Shown here: positions 1 to 6,881 of the stretch, piece after piece
How positions within the stretch are numbered: position 1 is the stretch's first letter
Layout of the letters: the number at the start of each line of letters is the position of its first letter
Assembly (NCBI GenBank): GCA_964506005.1
Contig: CAZDLX010000184.1
Location: 1 to 6,881, forward strand
DNA from: UBA3940 sp964506005
GTDB lineage: Bacteria > Chloroflexota > Anaerolineae > Aggregatilineales > UBA3940
DNA: 6,881 nucleotides
Direction of reading: 5' to 3'
The notes under the pieces: model-generated
Told to the model about the DNA's origin: nothing
Database searches by the model: none
The model's input: only the letters and a program-made list of their open reading frames with translations
Program-made: the position numbers and the translations under genes

Positions 1-2152
1 CTGCGGCATCGCCGGGCTGCGCGTGCACGGCGTCGATGGCGGCGTCTAGCAGGCCGTGCGCCTCGATGAGCTGCAGAGAGCCCTTCGCCGCCGCGATGTG
101 CCGGTCGCAGTAGGGGCGGTAGCGCAGCGTCTCATCCTCCGCGCCCTGGTGTGCTGCGGCGTACAGCTCCGCCGGCACCGGCGGGTTGCTGCGTATCACC
201 AAACGTTCGAGCCCCTCGCCGGGTGAGAACAGCGCGCGCGGCACAAGCTCCGGCGGCGGCACAGGCTCGCCGCGCCGGTACACGAAGCCCCCTCCAGGCA
301 GCGACACCCGAAAGCCCGGTTCTTCGACGTAATCAAGGTGGCCGGCGGTGTAGTTGGCCCGCCCCATCGTGAGCGACCGCCCGGAGAGGTCAACCGCGCG
401 CAGGCGCAGGCGATAGTCGACGCCGAAGCGCAGCCGGGGCAGCGTGCGCGGCAGCGCGCTGACGACCATATCGAGCTGCAGCGCGCCTGCCTCGGGGGAG
501 GCTTCAGGCGGCGCGGGCTCCTGCTGGATGGCTCTGCCGGGGCGCGGCGCGCTCAGGCTCCAGCCATCCCATGTGACGAGCGCCTCGTGCGCGTACAGCG
601 CACTGTCCGGATCCGCGGGCGCGTCGGGCCGGTCGAGCTCCCCGGTGAGTGATATCTCGACAAAGCCCTCATCCTCGACCTCAAATGCCAGGTCAGGGTT
701 GCGGACAGGGGTATACGTGGTGTGACGGTCATGCAGTGAGAGCCACTCGGCCCGGAACCCGTCGAAGATGTCCATGCGGTAGCCGCGTACGAGCTGCTCG
801 GCGAACAGCACAGGCGGGTTCGCCGGGTCTGTCTCCAGCGCGTCGTTCGCCTGGCGCGCCAGGTAGAAGTCGTCGTGCAGCCCCTGCGCTCGCTCGGTGA
901 GCGCCAGTGTGAGACCACCCGTGCGAAGCGCCGGCGTGCCCGCGCGCGCGTCTTCCTCGACGGGGCGCTGTGACTGCTGCTCCTGCACTTCCAGCGTCGA
1001 GGCCATGTTCAGCGCCTTGAGCGCCAGCCCGTCCACGTCCACCCCTGCCACCACGTAGCGCGCTGGGTCAAGGTGGACCATGCCGTGCACGTAGTCACGG
1101 CTGCCGGGGCGCTCCGCAGCGGAGAACGACGCGCCATCATGCCCCAGCACCAGGCGGCACTGCGTCCACGGCGTCACGTCGAGGTTCCAGGGCGATGCCG
1201 AGGAGCCGGAGCGGGCCGGGAAGTGCGACCGCCGCCGGATGACGACGCGCAGGTGAGAGGGCGGGTCCTGCTCACCCAACACCGGCAGGAAATCGGGGTT
1301 AATGTCAAAGTCGAAAGCCAGCCCCAACTGCCGCAGCAGGAACGGGTGGTAAGGCAGCGTCGAGAGCAGGCGGTGAAACTCCAACTTCTCGTCGAGATCC
1401 GCACGCGCCGCCTCGGTGTCGGGCGGGAACTCTGCAGGCGGGTGTTGGGGCCGCCGGTGGAACATGGCAAGCTGGTAGAAGTGATCGGCGGGCGAATTGC
1501 CCTGTGCGAACGGCTGGATCAGCGGCTGCGGCGTGGTGTGGTGCTGGGCGCGGAGCTGCGCGGCATTTTGAGCGGCGTTTCGCAGCGCCGCCGCCATGCG
1601 CGCGGAAACCTCGCGCTCGCCGGGCGCGCCCTCGAAGACGCCCAGCCGGTTGGCCCGGCGCAGCTCCTCGAAGATCGACGAGAGTGTCTGGCTCTCAAAC
1701 TCCGACGGGTCCAGCGGCGGGCCGATCGGCGAGGCGTTATTGCTGGAGACCGGCAGATCGTCTCTCGAGTCCCGGGCCAGCCCGGCCCACTGCATCTGCA
1801 GATAGTCCAGCACGCGTCGCAGCGGGTAGCTGACCAGCGGGCGGTCGGCGTAGTCGTCGAAGTCAAAGGGGCGGACCGGCGTCTCCGGCGGGAACAGCGC
1901 CGTCCACAGGTCGCTATCGCCGGCCAGAAAGCCAGACTCGGGCGCTATGGTGGCCCCATCGTCCCGCTGGATCAGCAGCTCGACCTCGTGCGGCCTGACG
2001 ATGTCCGGCCAATCCACGAAGTCCGGGAAGTCGGCCAGCGTGCCGCCCTCATCGCTGCGCAGGCGCGGCGCGATGAACACCGACGCGGCCAGGAAGCCGC
2101 CCTCGGTCATCCCACCCGGCAGAAAGATCCACTGCACGATCTGGTTGCGCAT
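1..2152 (-). CDS. Large protein of unknown function, 3' partial (at least 717 aa)
   Basis: I read this frame directly. From the ATG at 2150-2152 it is open for 717 codons to the window edge without a stop, so the C-terminus is missing. Codon use is strongly GC-ending and the protein has a normal composition, unlike the Arg/Ser/Ala-rich readings of the other frames. The function is not recognised. The N-terminus (MRNQIVQWIFLPGGMTEGG, then LAASVFIAPRLRSDEG) has no clear signal peptide. Residues about 150-260 are helical and Ala/Gln-rich. A helical segment near 256-280 (EFHRLLSTLPYHPFLLRQLGL) leads into strands. Beta-rich regions cover about 300-380 and 445-600, including LVRGYRMDIFDGF (about 454-466) and YRLRLRAVDLSGRSL (about 580-594), which resembles the last strands of an FN3-type sandwich. 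The final residues are helical again. It lies 33 nt after the 951-residue protein gene, in the same reading frame, and is presumably in the same operon. A structural, adhesive or scaffold role would suit the architecture, but this is inference. Confidence 0.85.
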   Translation of the reverse strand, partial: MRNQIVQWIFLPGGMTEGGFLAASVFIAPRLRSDEGGTLADFPDFVDWPDIVRPHEVELLIQRDDGATIAPESGFLAGDSDLWTALFPPETPVRPFDFDDYADRPLVSYPLRRVLDYLQMQWAGLARDSRDDLPVSSNNASPIGPPLDPSEFESQTLSSIFEELRRANRLGVFEGAPGEREVSARMAAALRNAAQNAAQLRAQHHTTPQPLIQPFAQGNSPADHFYQLAMFHRRPQHPPAEFPPDTEAARADLDEKLEFHRLLSTLPYHPFLLRQLGLAFDFDINPDFLPVLGEQDPPSHLRVVIRRRSHFPARSGSSASPWNLDVTPWTQCRLVLGHDGASFSAAERPGSRDYVHGMVHLDPARYVVAGVDVDGLALKALNMASTLEVQEQQSQRPVEEDARAGTPALRTGGLTLALTERAQGLHDDFYLARQANDALETDPANPPVLFAEQLVRGYRMDIFDGFRAEWLSLHDRHTTYTPVRNPDLAFEVEDEGFVEISLTGELDRPDAPADPDSALYAHEALVTWDGWSLSAPRPGRAIQQEPAPPEASPEAGALQLDMVVSALPRTLPRLRFGVDYRLRLRAVDLSGRSLTMGRANYTAGHLDYVEEPGFRVSLPGGGFVYRRGEPVPPPELVPRALFSPGEGLERLVIRSNPPVPAELYAAAHQGAEDETLRYRPYCDRHIAAAKGSLQLIEAHGLLDAAIDAVHAQPGDAA

Positions 2153-2159
2153 GTTCCCA

Positions 2160-2165
2160 CCCTCC
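2160..2165 (-). promoter_or_regulatory. Ribosome binding site of the left-edge large gene
   Basis: GGAGGG sits seven bases before the ATG at 2150-2152, inside the 33-nt spacer after the TAG of the preceding gene. It fixes the start of the left-edge gene, which has no other good start nearby. The spacer leaves no room for a separate promoter, which supports co-transcription. Confidence 0.8.
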
Positions 2166-2185
2166 AGCGGACGATCAAGTCGCGT

Positions 2186-5041
2186 CTACGCAAACGCCAG
2201 CAGATACGCCGCCCACTCCTCGGGGCTGACGGTCTCGGCGAAGCTCGGGTCCCCGTCCGACCCTGCGAAGCGCCGCTCGACGGAGAGCGACACACTCTTG
2301 CTGAAGAAGGCCACCTTGACGCACACCGTCAGGGTGGCCTGGCCCCACACCTCGCTCCCGCCCGCGTCCTTCTTGCGGTACGTGAAGGCGAGGTAGAACT
2401 CGACGGAGACGGAGATCAGCCCCAGCACCTCAAGGTAGCCGCCGCACCGCAGATAGCCGGTGAGCGTGACGCTGCCCGCCGTCAGCGCGAAGTAGATGCC
2501 GGCCATCACGTGGACGCCGCCCGATGCCACGACGAGATTCAATGCGATGTTGCCGCCAAACTCGATCGACGCCTCGATCTGCTCCAGCCCATTGGCGCTG
2601 ACGGCCAGCGCGAAAAAGCCGCCCCCGCCAAACAGCGAGACGGTCACGAGGAAGGGCTTGTGCCGCTCCGAGATGGCAAAACGCACCCCGGCGGGCCGGT
2701 CGGTGAAGGGGATCGAGATGGTCGACGAGAGCGCGATGTTCTGCAGGCTGAACACCCCCACCCCGATGGTCGGCACGCCGAGGGTATAGCCGGCGACCAC
2801 GCCCTGCCCATCCACCGTCAGGAAGGGCGGGTCATCGAAGCCGTTCTCGGGCAGGATGCTGCGCAGCGAGTTCACGAACTCAAGCGGCCCGGCGAACGTC
2901 AGGGTGACGTTCTTCGCACCGACCTCAAGCTTGCGCCCCTCCTCTGCCCGGAACAGAAGCTCGCCGAACTTGACGGAGATCGCCTCGGCGAAGGTGAGTG
3001 CCGCCTGGCGAAGCCTGCCGATGACGAGGGACGTGCCCTGCCCCGACAGCGAGCGCACCGTCCGGGCATCCAGCAGCAGGTCCGCGCCGCCCAGCTCCAC
3101 GGTCAGCGGGCCGAAGCTCTTCGTCTCAAGCNNNNNNNNNNCAAGCGGCGGCTTCCACAGGAAGCGCGTCTCGACGCGGGGCTGCCCGCCGTCCGGCAGC
3201 CGCCGGGTGATCAGGCGCGGCTGCGCGAGCCGGAAGCCGGGGTCGTCTAGCTGGGCCTGCGTGGGCGGGTCCGGCGCTGCGGAGGCGGCGTCGAGCGGGA
3301 GATTGCCCGGGATCAAATCGAGCAGCCGGATCGTGCCCAGGAAGCGCGCCTCGCTGAAGGCCGAGAGGTCGATCTTGCCCGCCTTCAGCGCATCGGGCGA
3401 TGCAACCGCGCCGAGCGTGCGGGAGAGCGCCTCCGCCGCCGAATTGGGGCGGACCAGCCCGCCGCCCTGCTGCGAGTCGAAGGCCATCTGCAGCGGGTTC
3501 TTCAGCCGCACGAACGTCTGCGCGGGGTTGCCCGGGCCAAAGTCGCCGGCCAGGTAGGTGGGGTCGAGCTCAACCGGCCGCGTGGTGGCGCCGCCGAGCA
3601 GCTCGTCCACCGCCGGGAGCGACGCCTCCGCGCCCGCGATGAAGGGCAGGTAGCTGGGTGGGTATGAAGGCGGCCGCCCGGCCGCTTTGAGTCCAAATTC
3701 TGAGGCTGGAGCGCCCACGGTCGCCAGCCCGAACCGGAGCAGTTGGGCCTTGACGTTTGTTGATCCGGGCTTCTCCCCCGGCGGAGCCATGGCGACAGCC
3801 TGGCCGCCAACGCTCACCCGCGTTGCGAGGCTGGCGGTAAACGGCGGCGACTGGAAGACGCTGCGGATCAGCGCCACGTTGTCTATCGCTTCAAGCGGCA
3901 CGAACATCAGCGGCAGCTCGAAGTCAATCTGGTTTCCGGTTACGTCAAGCGCCGACGCCTTGAAGAAGAGCGGCTTGCCCTCCGGCGTGAGCAGCCACAC
4001 TGGCGTTGTGACCGCCACGCCGGGCGTGCCCTGCACCTGCGCCGAGCGGGTAAGCAGGCGGATGGCGCGCAGCGGCATCTCGCGCCCCTCGAAGGCGTAG
4101 GCGGCCGACATCGGCGCGTAGTCCATCACCGGCTGCTCGACGATGACCTCCCAGCGCTGCATCATGTAGGCCGCCGTGCCAAACAGCGCGCCGCCGCCCC
4201 CCGCTGTGCCGACCTGTCCGCGGGTGACCGGGGCGCGCTCGGCGGTTGCGACGATGACGGCGCGGTGGCCGGTGCCGCACAGGAAGCCCGCGCGCACCGT
4301 CCGCACGAGGTGGTCCCTCCCCTGCGCGGCGATGTGCTCGTACTTGCGCAGGCTGATCGTCGGCGGGCCGTCGGGCCAGTCGCCGCTCAGGTGCGCCGAC
4401 GCGCCCAGCGTTGAGAGCGAGAAGCGTCTCGCCGTGAGCGGCTTCGCGCCAGGCTGGCCCTCGGCAGGGGATGTGAGCTGGACGATATTCCGGCGGTCCT
4501 GCGGGGCAAGCGAGATCGGGAAGGGGTTCTGGCCGGGCACGTCGGCCACCGCCCGAACGTCCCCCGGCGTCAGATGCGTGCGCCAGACCTGGGTATGCCC
4601 GTCCAGGGTGATCGGCTCGTCCGGGTGCTGCCACGCCAGCGCAGCGTCGGGCGAGAGCAGCAGCCGCCAGGGGAACTCGATGGCAGTCTGCAGCGGGCCT
4701 GGTGGGCCTGACGCGACGACCGGCTCCCATGCCCCCCAGTCGAGCAGCGCGGCCAGCGTCAGCGGCAGGCTCGCGACGCTGTCGGGCAGGCGAAAAACCA
4801 GCCGGCTGCCCCCCGCCATAACGGTGCGGATCGGCGGCTGTTCGACGGAGCCCGAGTCAGCCGCAAAGACCTGCTCGGCGAGGTGCTGCGGCCCGACGTG
4901 GACGACGACGAGCGCCGGCTCCTCCGGTGTGATACGCTCCAGGCTGCCGCTTGCAGCAGGACGCAGGTTGACAAACTCGAAGTCCAGCGCCAGCAGGTCT
5001 TCTGGCCGCAGAGCGCCCAGGTGCCATCGATCCTCGCCCAT
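2186..5041 (-). CDS. Large conserved-looking protein of unknown function (951 aa) with a beta-rich C-terminus
   Basis: I cannot assign a function. The start is ATG with AAGGGG six bases upstream, and the stop is TAG. There is no signal peptide; the N-terminus (MGEDRWHLGALRPEDLLALD) is soluble in character. Residues 1-440 look like a mixed beta-sandwich region with charged loops, including REMPLRAIRLLTR near 320 and a strand-rich stretch around 345-385. Residues 440-630 are Pro/Gly/Ala-rich and linker-like, with a tandem PPSYPPSY at about 457-464. Residues 640-730 are strand-rich. Residues about 740-925 form a run of hydrophobic, Gly-rich alternating strands (FGGGGFFALAVS, EASIEFGGNIALNLVVASG, GGYLEVLGLISVSVEFYL). 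The tail ends FAGSDGDPSF then EEWAAYLLAFA. Ten Ns interrupt codons for about residues 634-637, but the frame is open on both sides. The gene sits 64 nt after the PLD gene and 33 nt before the next large gene. The Gly-rich strands could be an extended beta sheet, barrel or pore-like fold; that is inference from pattern only. Confidence 0.85.
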   Translation of the reverse strand: MGEDRWHLGALRPEDLLALDFEFVNLRPAASGSLERITPEEPALVVVHVGPQHLAEQVFAADSGSVEQPPIRTVMAGGSRLVFRLPDSVASLPLTLAALLDWGAWEPVVASGPPGPLQTAIEFPWRLLLSPDAALAWQHPDEPITLDGHTQVWRTHLTPGDVRAVADVPGQNPFPISLAPQDRRNIVQLTSPAEGQPGAKPLTARRFSLSTLGASAHLSGDWPDGPPTISLRKYEHIAAQGRDHLVRTVRAGFLCGTGHRAVIVATAERAPVTRGQVGTAGGGGALFGTAAYMMQRWEVIVEQPVMDYAPMSAAYAFEGREMPLRAIRLLTRSAQVQGTPGVAVTTPVWLLTPEGKPLFFKASALDVTGNQIDFELPLMFVPLEAIDNVALIRSVFQSPPFTASLATRVSVGGQAVAMAPPGEKPGSTNVKAQLLRFGLATVGAPASEFGLKAAGRPPSYPPSYLPFIAGAEASLPAVDELLGGATTRPVELDPTYLAGDFGPGNPAQTFVRLKNPLQMAFDSQQGGGLVRPNSAAEALSRTLGAVASPDALKAGKIDLSAFSEARFLGTIRLLDLIPGNLPLDAASAAPDPPTQAQLDDPGFRLAQPRLITRRLPDGGQPRVETRFLWKPPLXXXXLETKSFGPLTVELGGADLLLDARTVRSLSGQGTSLVIGRLRQAALTFAEAISVKFGELLFRAEEGRKLEVGAKNVTLTFAGPLEFVNSLRSILPENGFDDPPFLTVDGQGVVAGYTLGVPTIGVGVFSLQNIALSSTISIPFTDRPAGVRFAISERHKPFLVTVSLFGGGGFFALAVSANGLEQIEASIEFGGNIALNLVVASGGVHVMAGIYFALTAGSVTLTGYLRCGGYLEVLGLISVSVEFYLAFTYRKKDAGGSEVWGQATLTVCVKVAFFSKSVSLSVERRFAGSDGDPSFAETVSPEEWAAYLLAFA
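3132..3141. other. Assembly gap (10 N) flanked by CAAGC on both sides
   Basis: Ten Ns lie inside the 951-residue protein gene. The bases just before (3127-3131) and just after (3142-3146) are both CAAGC. Removing the Ns plus one copy deletes 15 nt, exactly five codons, and keeps the frame, giving KPPLETK across the join. A placeholder gap between two contig ends that really overlap is therefore plausible. The true gap length is unknown. Confidence 0.95.
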
Positions 5042-5047
5042 AGCTTG

Positions 5048-5053
5048 CCCCTT
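5048..5053 (-). promoter_or_regulatory. Ribosome binding site of the 951-residue protein gene
   Basis: AAGGGG lies six bases before the ATG at 5039-5041. In-frame TAA and TAG stops sit at 5063-5065 and 5060-5062, with no other start codon after them. This ATG is therefore the only plausible start. Confidence 0.7.
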
Positions 5054-5085
5054 GTACGACTATTACCAGCAGGCGTGCGTTCTGC

Positions 5086-5101
5086 GCGGCAGGGCAGCCG
5101 C
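5086..5101 (-). other. Short GC hairpin after the PLD gene
   Basis: A perfect 5-bp inverted repeat (GCGGC / GCCGC) with a 6-nt loop begins a few bases after the PLD gene stop, in the 64-nt spacer. It has no T-run, so it is unlikely to be a working intrinsic terminator. At most it could stabilise the upstream mRNA end or attenuate slightly. In DNA this GC-rich it may be chance. Confidence 0.2.
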
Positions 5102-5105
5102 ATCG

Positions 5106-6881
5106 TTAAGGGCAGTGCGGATCCACGATTTCCCAGAACTGGTCGTTCGTCATGAATATATTGGCCGGTGGTGGCAACGGCGTGCCGTCTGGGCCGGCGG
5201 TCGTCCAGTCGTAGCGGGAGATCGCCGCACCAGCCGGCGGCGACTTCCAGAGCGGAAGCGTCGCGACGGGGTCGCTGGCAGCCGGAGGCGCGTGCGCCCC
5301 GAGGTGCTGCGCCCAGAGCCGCTCGCGCATCTCACGCGCCGTGCCGGTGCCCGAGATGTCCCCGAAGGCCACGCCGATCTCGGAGTCATGTTCGAGCCCG
5401 CGCCGGTTGACGTTCGCCGAGCTCACCATCGCCACGGTGTCGTCGAAAATCCAGACTTTAGCATGCACGAACCGGTTGTTCCGTGTGACGACAGCGACTT
5501 TGGCGGCGTGCGGCAGCAGGTGGTCAAATGCCGCCCGCCGCCGCGCGAAGGCTTGGTGTAGCTCGCCGTTGACGCTGTTCGAGTCGCAGATGACGACGAG
5601 CAGCGCGTTGAGGTGGGGCATGGCAGCGGCCAGCTCGCGGCCCATGCTCTCATCGACGAAGTACTGATCTTCGACGTAGATGAAGTTGCGGGCTTTCGCG
5701 ATCATGTGGGAGATGAGCTGGCGTGTCGCCTTGCTGCCCGTCGGCGCAAATGAGTACGGGGCTGTGTTCAGCCCTGCGAACTGGGTCGGGTTGCCGAAGG
5801 TCGTCACCACGCGGCAGCGATGGGTGCCAGCTACCGGCTGGGGTGTCAGCGCCGGCAGGCTCACCCCAGGGGGGCGGTCGGGGTGGTCTTCCCAGCGCTT
5901 TCGGAGCACTTCGTAGATGTGAGCCGCAGCCGTGCCGTGCAGCTCAGCCTGCACGTCGTGTAGCGCCGTGGCGCCGGTCCGGTTGCCGTTGATGTCGATG
6001 CCGCCGCACCAGGCGACCAGGCGCTCCCCCGTCCACACGACCCACGCCTTCTGGTGGTGCACTCCCACCTGGATGTTGACGCCCGGCAGGGGCACGCCGA
6101 GGCTCATTGCGCTGTGGTGCAACACCTTGGCGTCATGAATAGCGGCGCCGTTGGGCAGGCTATTAATGAAGGCGACGGGGCCGGTATTATTTCCGGCCAG
6201 CGGACGCCACTCGCCGAAAACGGGCAGCTGTATCACCGGGAAGTGATTGAATAACGCCCGCACTCTGGCCCCGCGCCCGGCAGCCGCGCGCAGGGCGGAG
6301 TCAACCGTCATGCCCGGCGCGAGCGGGGTATTCTGCATGAAGTCCCACCCGGCGAGCACCACGAGCGCGCCCGCGTCGTGGTCGCTGCCCGCGCCCCGCT
6401 CTCCCCACGTGGGGGCGCTGTGTGGTTTCGCTGCCAGCGCCGCGTTGAGCGTGGCGAATGCTTCCGCGCGGGACGTGTGGACGATCACGTCGCTCGACGA
6501 GACAGATGAAAAGACCCCGGACAACGCCGGGGTCAACCACGCATCAAGCTCGGCAATACGAGCAGCGCGTGCCTGGTTCTGCTCGTGAGCGAGCGCGATC
6601 GCGTCGAGCCACTGCACCGTCAGAGGGCCAACATCCCGGATAACCGGCTCAGGCGCTCCGACGACCTCGACTTTGAAGCGACGGACCGCCTCCGCCGTCT
6701 CGCTGCCGTAATCGCCATCCGCGCCGAATCGGGGCAGGCAGTCGGGGTCCCAGATCAGCAGCGCCTTCTGGACCTTCTCAACCGCCGGGTGGTCGCGATT
6801 CTGAGTCGTGGAAATGCGCTGGTGGTTGACATCCAGCACGATCTGTTCGAGCAGGGGGTCACCGGCAAACAGCGCTGAACT
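5106..6881 (-). CDS. Peptidoglycan-binding domain / phospholipase D-like (HKD) protein, 5' partial
   Basis: This is a PLD-superfamily enzyme. The family cleaves or transfers phosphodiester bonds in phospholipids or nucleic acids; the substrate here is unknown. Numbering runs from the first codon in the window (591 residues seen). Residues about 27-75 look like a PG_binding_1-type helical domain (VEKVQKAL, then LPRFGADGDYGSET, then AVRRF). A helical linker follows to about 115. The PLD region starts near 130 with the typical AGWDF segment. HKD motif 1 is HHQK (H276, K278) followed by CGGIDIN, but the usual Asp is Trp. IYVEDQYF (about 401-408) matches the family's IYIENQYF segment. HKD motif 2 is complete: H473, K475, D480, then SSAN and a downstream Glu near 501. 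A GTG at 6837-6839 could serve as a start, but it has no ribosome binding site. The 14 upstream codons are open and read like the same domain (FAGDPLLEQIV), so the true start probably lies outside the window. The stop is TAA. It is the first visible gene of the minus-strand operon. Confidence 0.9.
   Translation of the reverse strand, partial: SSALFAGDPLLEQIVLDVNHQRISTTQNRDHPAVEKVQKALLIWDPDCLPRFGADGDYGSETAEAVRRFKVEVVGAPEPVIRDVGPLTVQWLDAIALAHEQNQARAARIAELDAWLTPALSGVFSSVSSSDVIVHTSRAEAFATLNAALAAKPHSAPTWGERGAGSDHDAGALVVLAGWDFMQNTPLAPGMTVDSALRAAAGRGARVRALFNHFPVIQLPVFGEWRPLAGNNTGPVAFINSLPNGAAIHDAKVLHHSAMSLGVPLPGVNIQVGVHHQKAWVVWTGERLVAWCGGIDINGNRTGATALHDVQAELHGTAAAHIYEVLRKRWEDHPDRPPGVSLPALTPQPVAGTHRCRVVTTFGNPTQFAGLNTAPYSFAPTGSKATRQLISHMIAKARNFIYVEDQYFVDESMGRELAAAMPHLNALLVVICDSNSVNGELHQAFARRRAAFDHLLPHAAKVAVVTRNNRFVHAKVWIFDDTVAMVSSANVNRRGLEHDSEIGVAFGDISGTGTAREMRERLWAQHLGAHAPPAASDPVATLPLWKSPPAGAAISRYDWTTAGPDGTPLPPPANIFMTNDQFWEIVDPHCP

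Noticed and set aside
151..1866. Numerous short open frames on both strands in the left third
   Set aside because: All are shadows of the uninterrupted 717-codon minus-strand frame, which has the only natural protein composition in this region.
1073..3250. A 725-codon plus-strand open frame
   Set aside because: It is exactly codon-aligned antisense to the two large minus-strand genes, so it stays open merely because they lack the rare codons TTA, CTA and TCA. It crosses their boundary and the N gap, and the product is Arg/Gln/Gly-rich with no recognisable domain.
3945..4730. A 261-codon minus-strand open frame
   Set aside because: It is an out-of-frame reading inside the 951-residue protein gene. 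The product is Arg/Ala/Gly-rich, as expected of a shifted frame in high-GC coding DNA.
5086..5101. Intrinsic terminator between the PLD gene and the 951-residue protein gene
   Set aside because: The stem is only 5 bp and has no T-run. The next gene starts within 64 nt on the same strand, so at most it is a minor hairpin.
4176..5561. A 461-codon plus-strand open frame
   Set aside because: It runs antisense across the end of the PLD gene, the spacer and the start of the 951-residue protein gene. Its composition is Ser/Arg/Ala-rich and low in complexity, while the opposite strand carries clear HKD motifs.

Overview
The window is GC-rich, roughly two thirds G+C by eye, and almost wholly coding. 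All convincing genes lie on the minus strand, so the window reads from right to left. There are no tRNA or rRNA genes, no mobile elements and no CRISPR array. The sequence looks like a high-GC soil or environmental bacterium, with an actinobacterial or Chloroflexota-like style, but nothing here fixes the phylum. A run of ten Ns at 3132-3141 suggests a draft or metagenomic scaffold.

Layout in transcription order: (1) 6881-5106, a protein with an N-terminal peptidoglycan-binding-type domain followed by a two-motif phospholipase D (HKD) domain. Its true start lies beyond the right edge. (2) 5041-2186, a 951-residue protein of unknown function whose C-terminal 200 residues are rich in hydrophobic beta strands. 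The N gap falls inside it. (3) 2152-1, a third very large unknown protein of at least 717 residues. It stays open to the left edge, so its C-terminus is missing.

Spacers are 64 nt and 33 nt, and each downstream gene has a good Shine-Dalgarno sequence, so the three genes look like part of one operon that extends past both edges. Neither of the two large proteins with a visible start has a signal peptide. My working inference is an accessory effector-type locus: a PLD-family enzyme with a wall- or particle-binding module, co-expressed with two large structural or pore-like proteins. One possibility is cargo associated with an extracellular contractile injection system, since peptidoglycan-binding-domain proteins are common there. 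No tail, sheath, baseplate or ATPase gene is visible, so that link is only a hypothesis.
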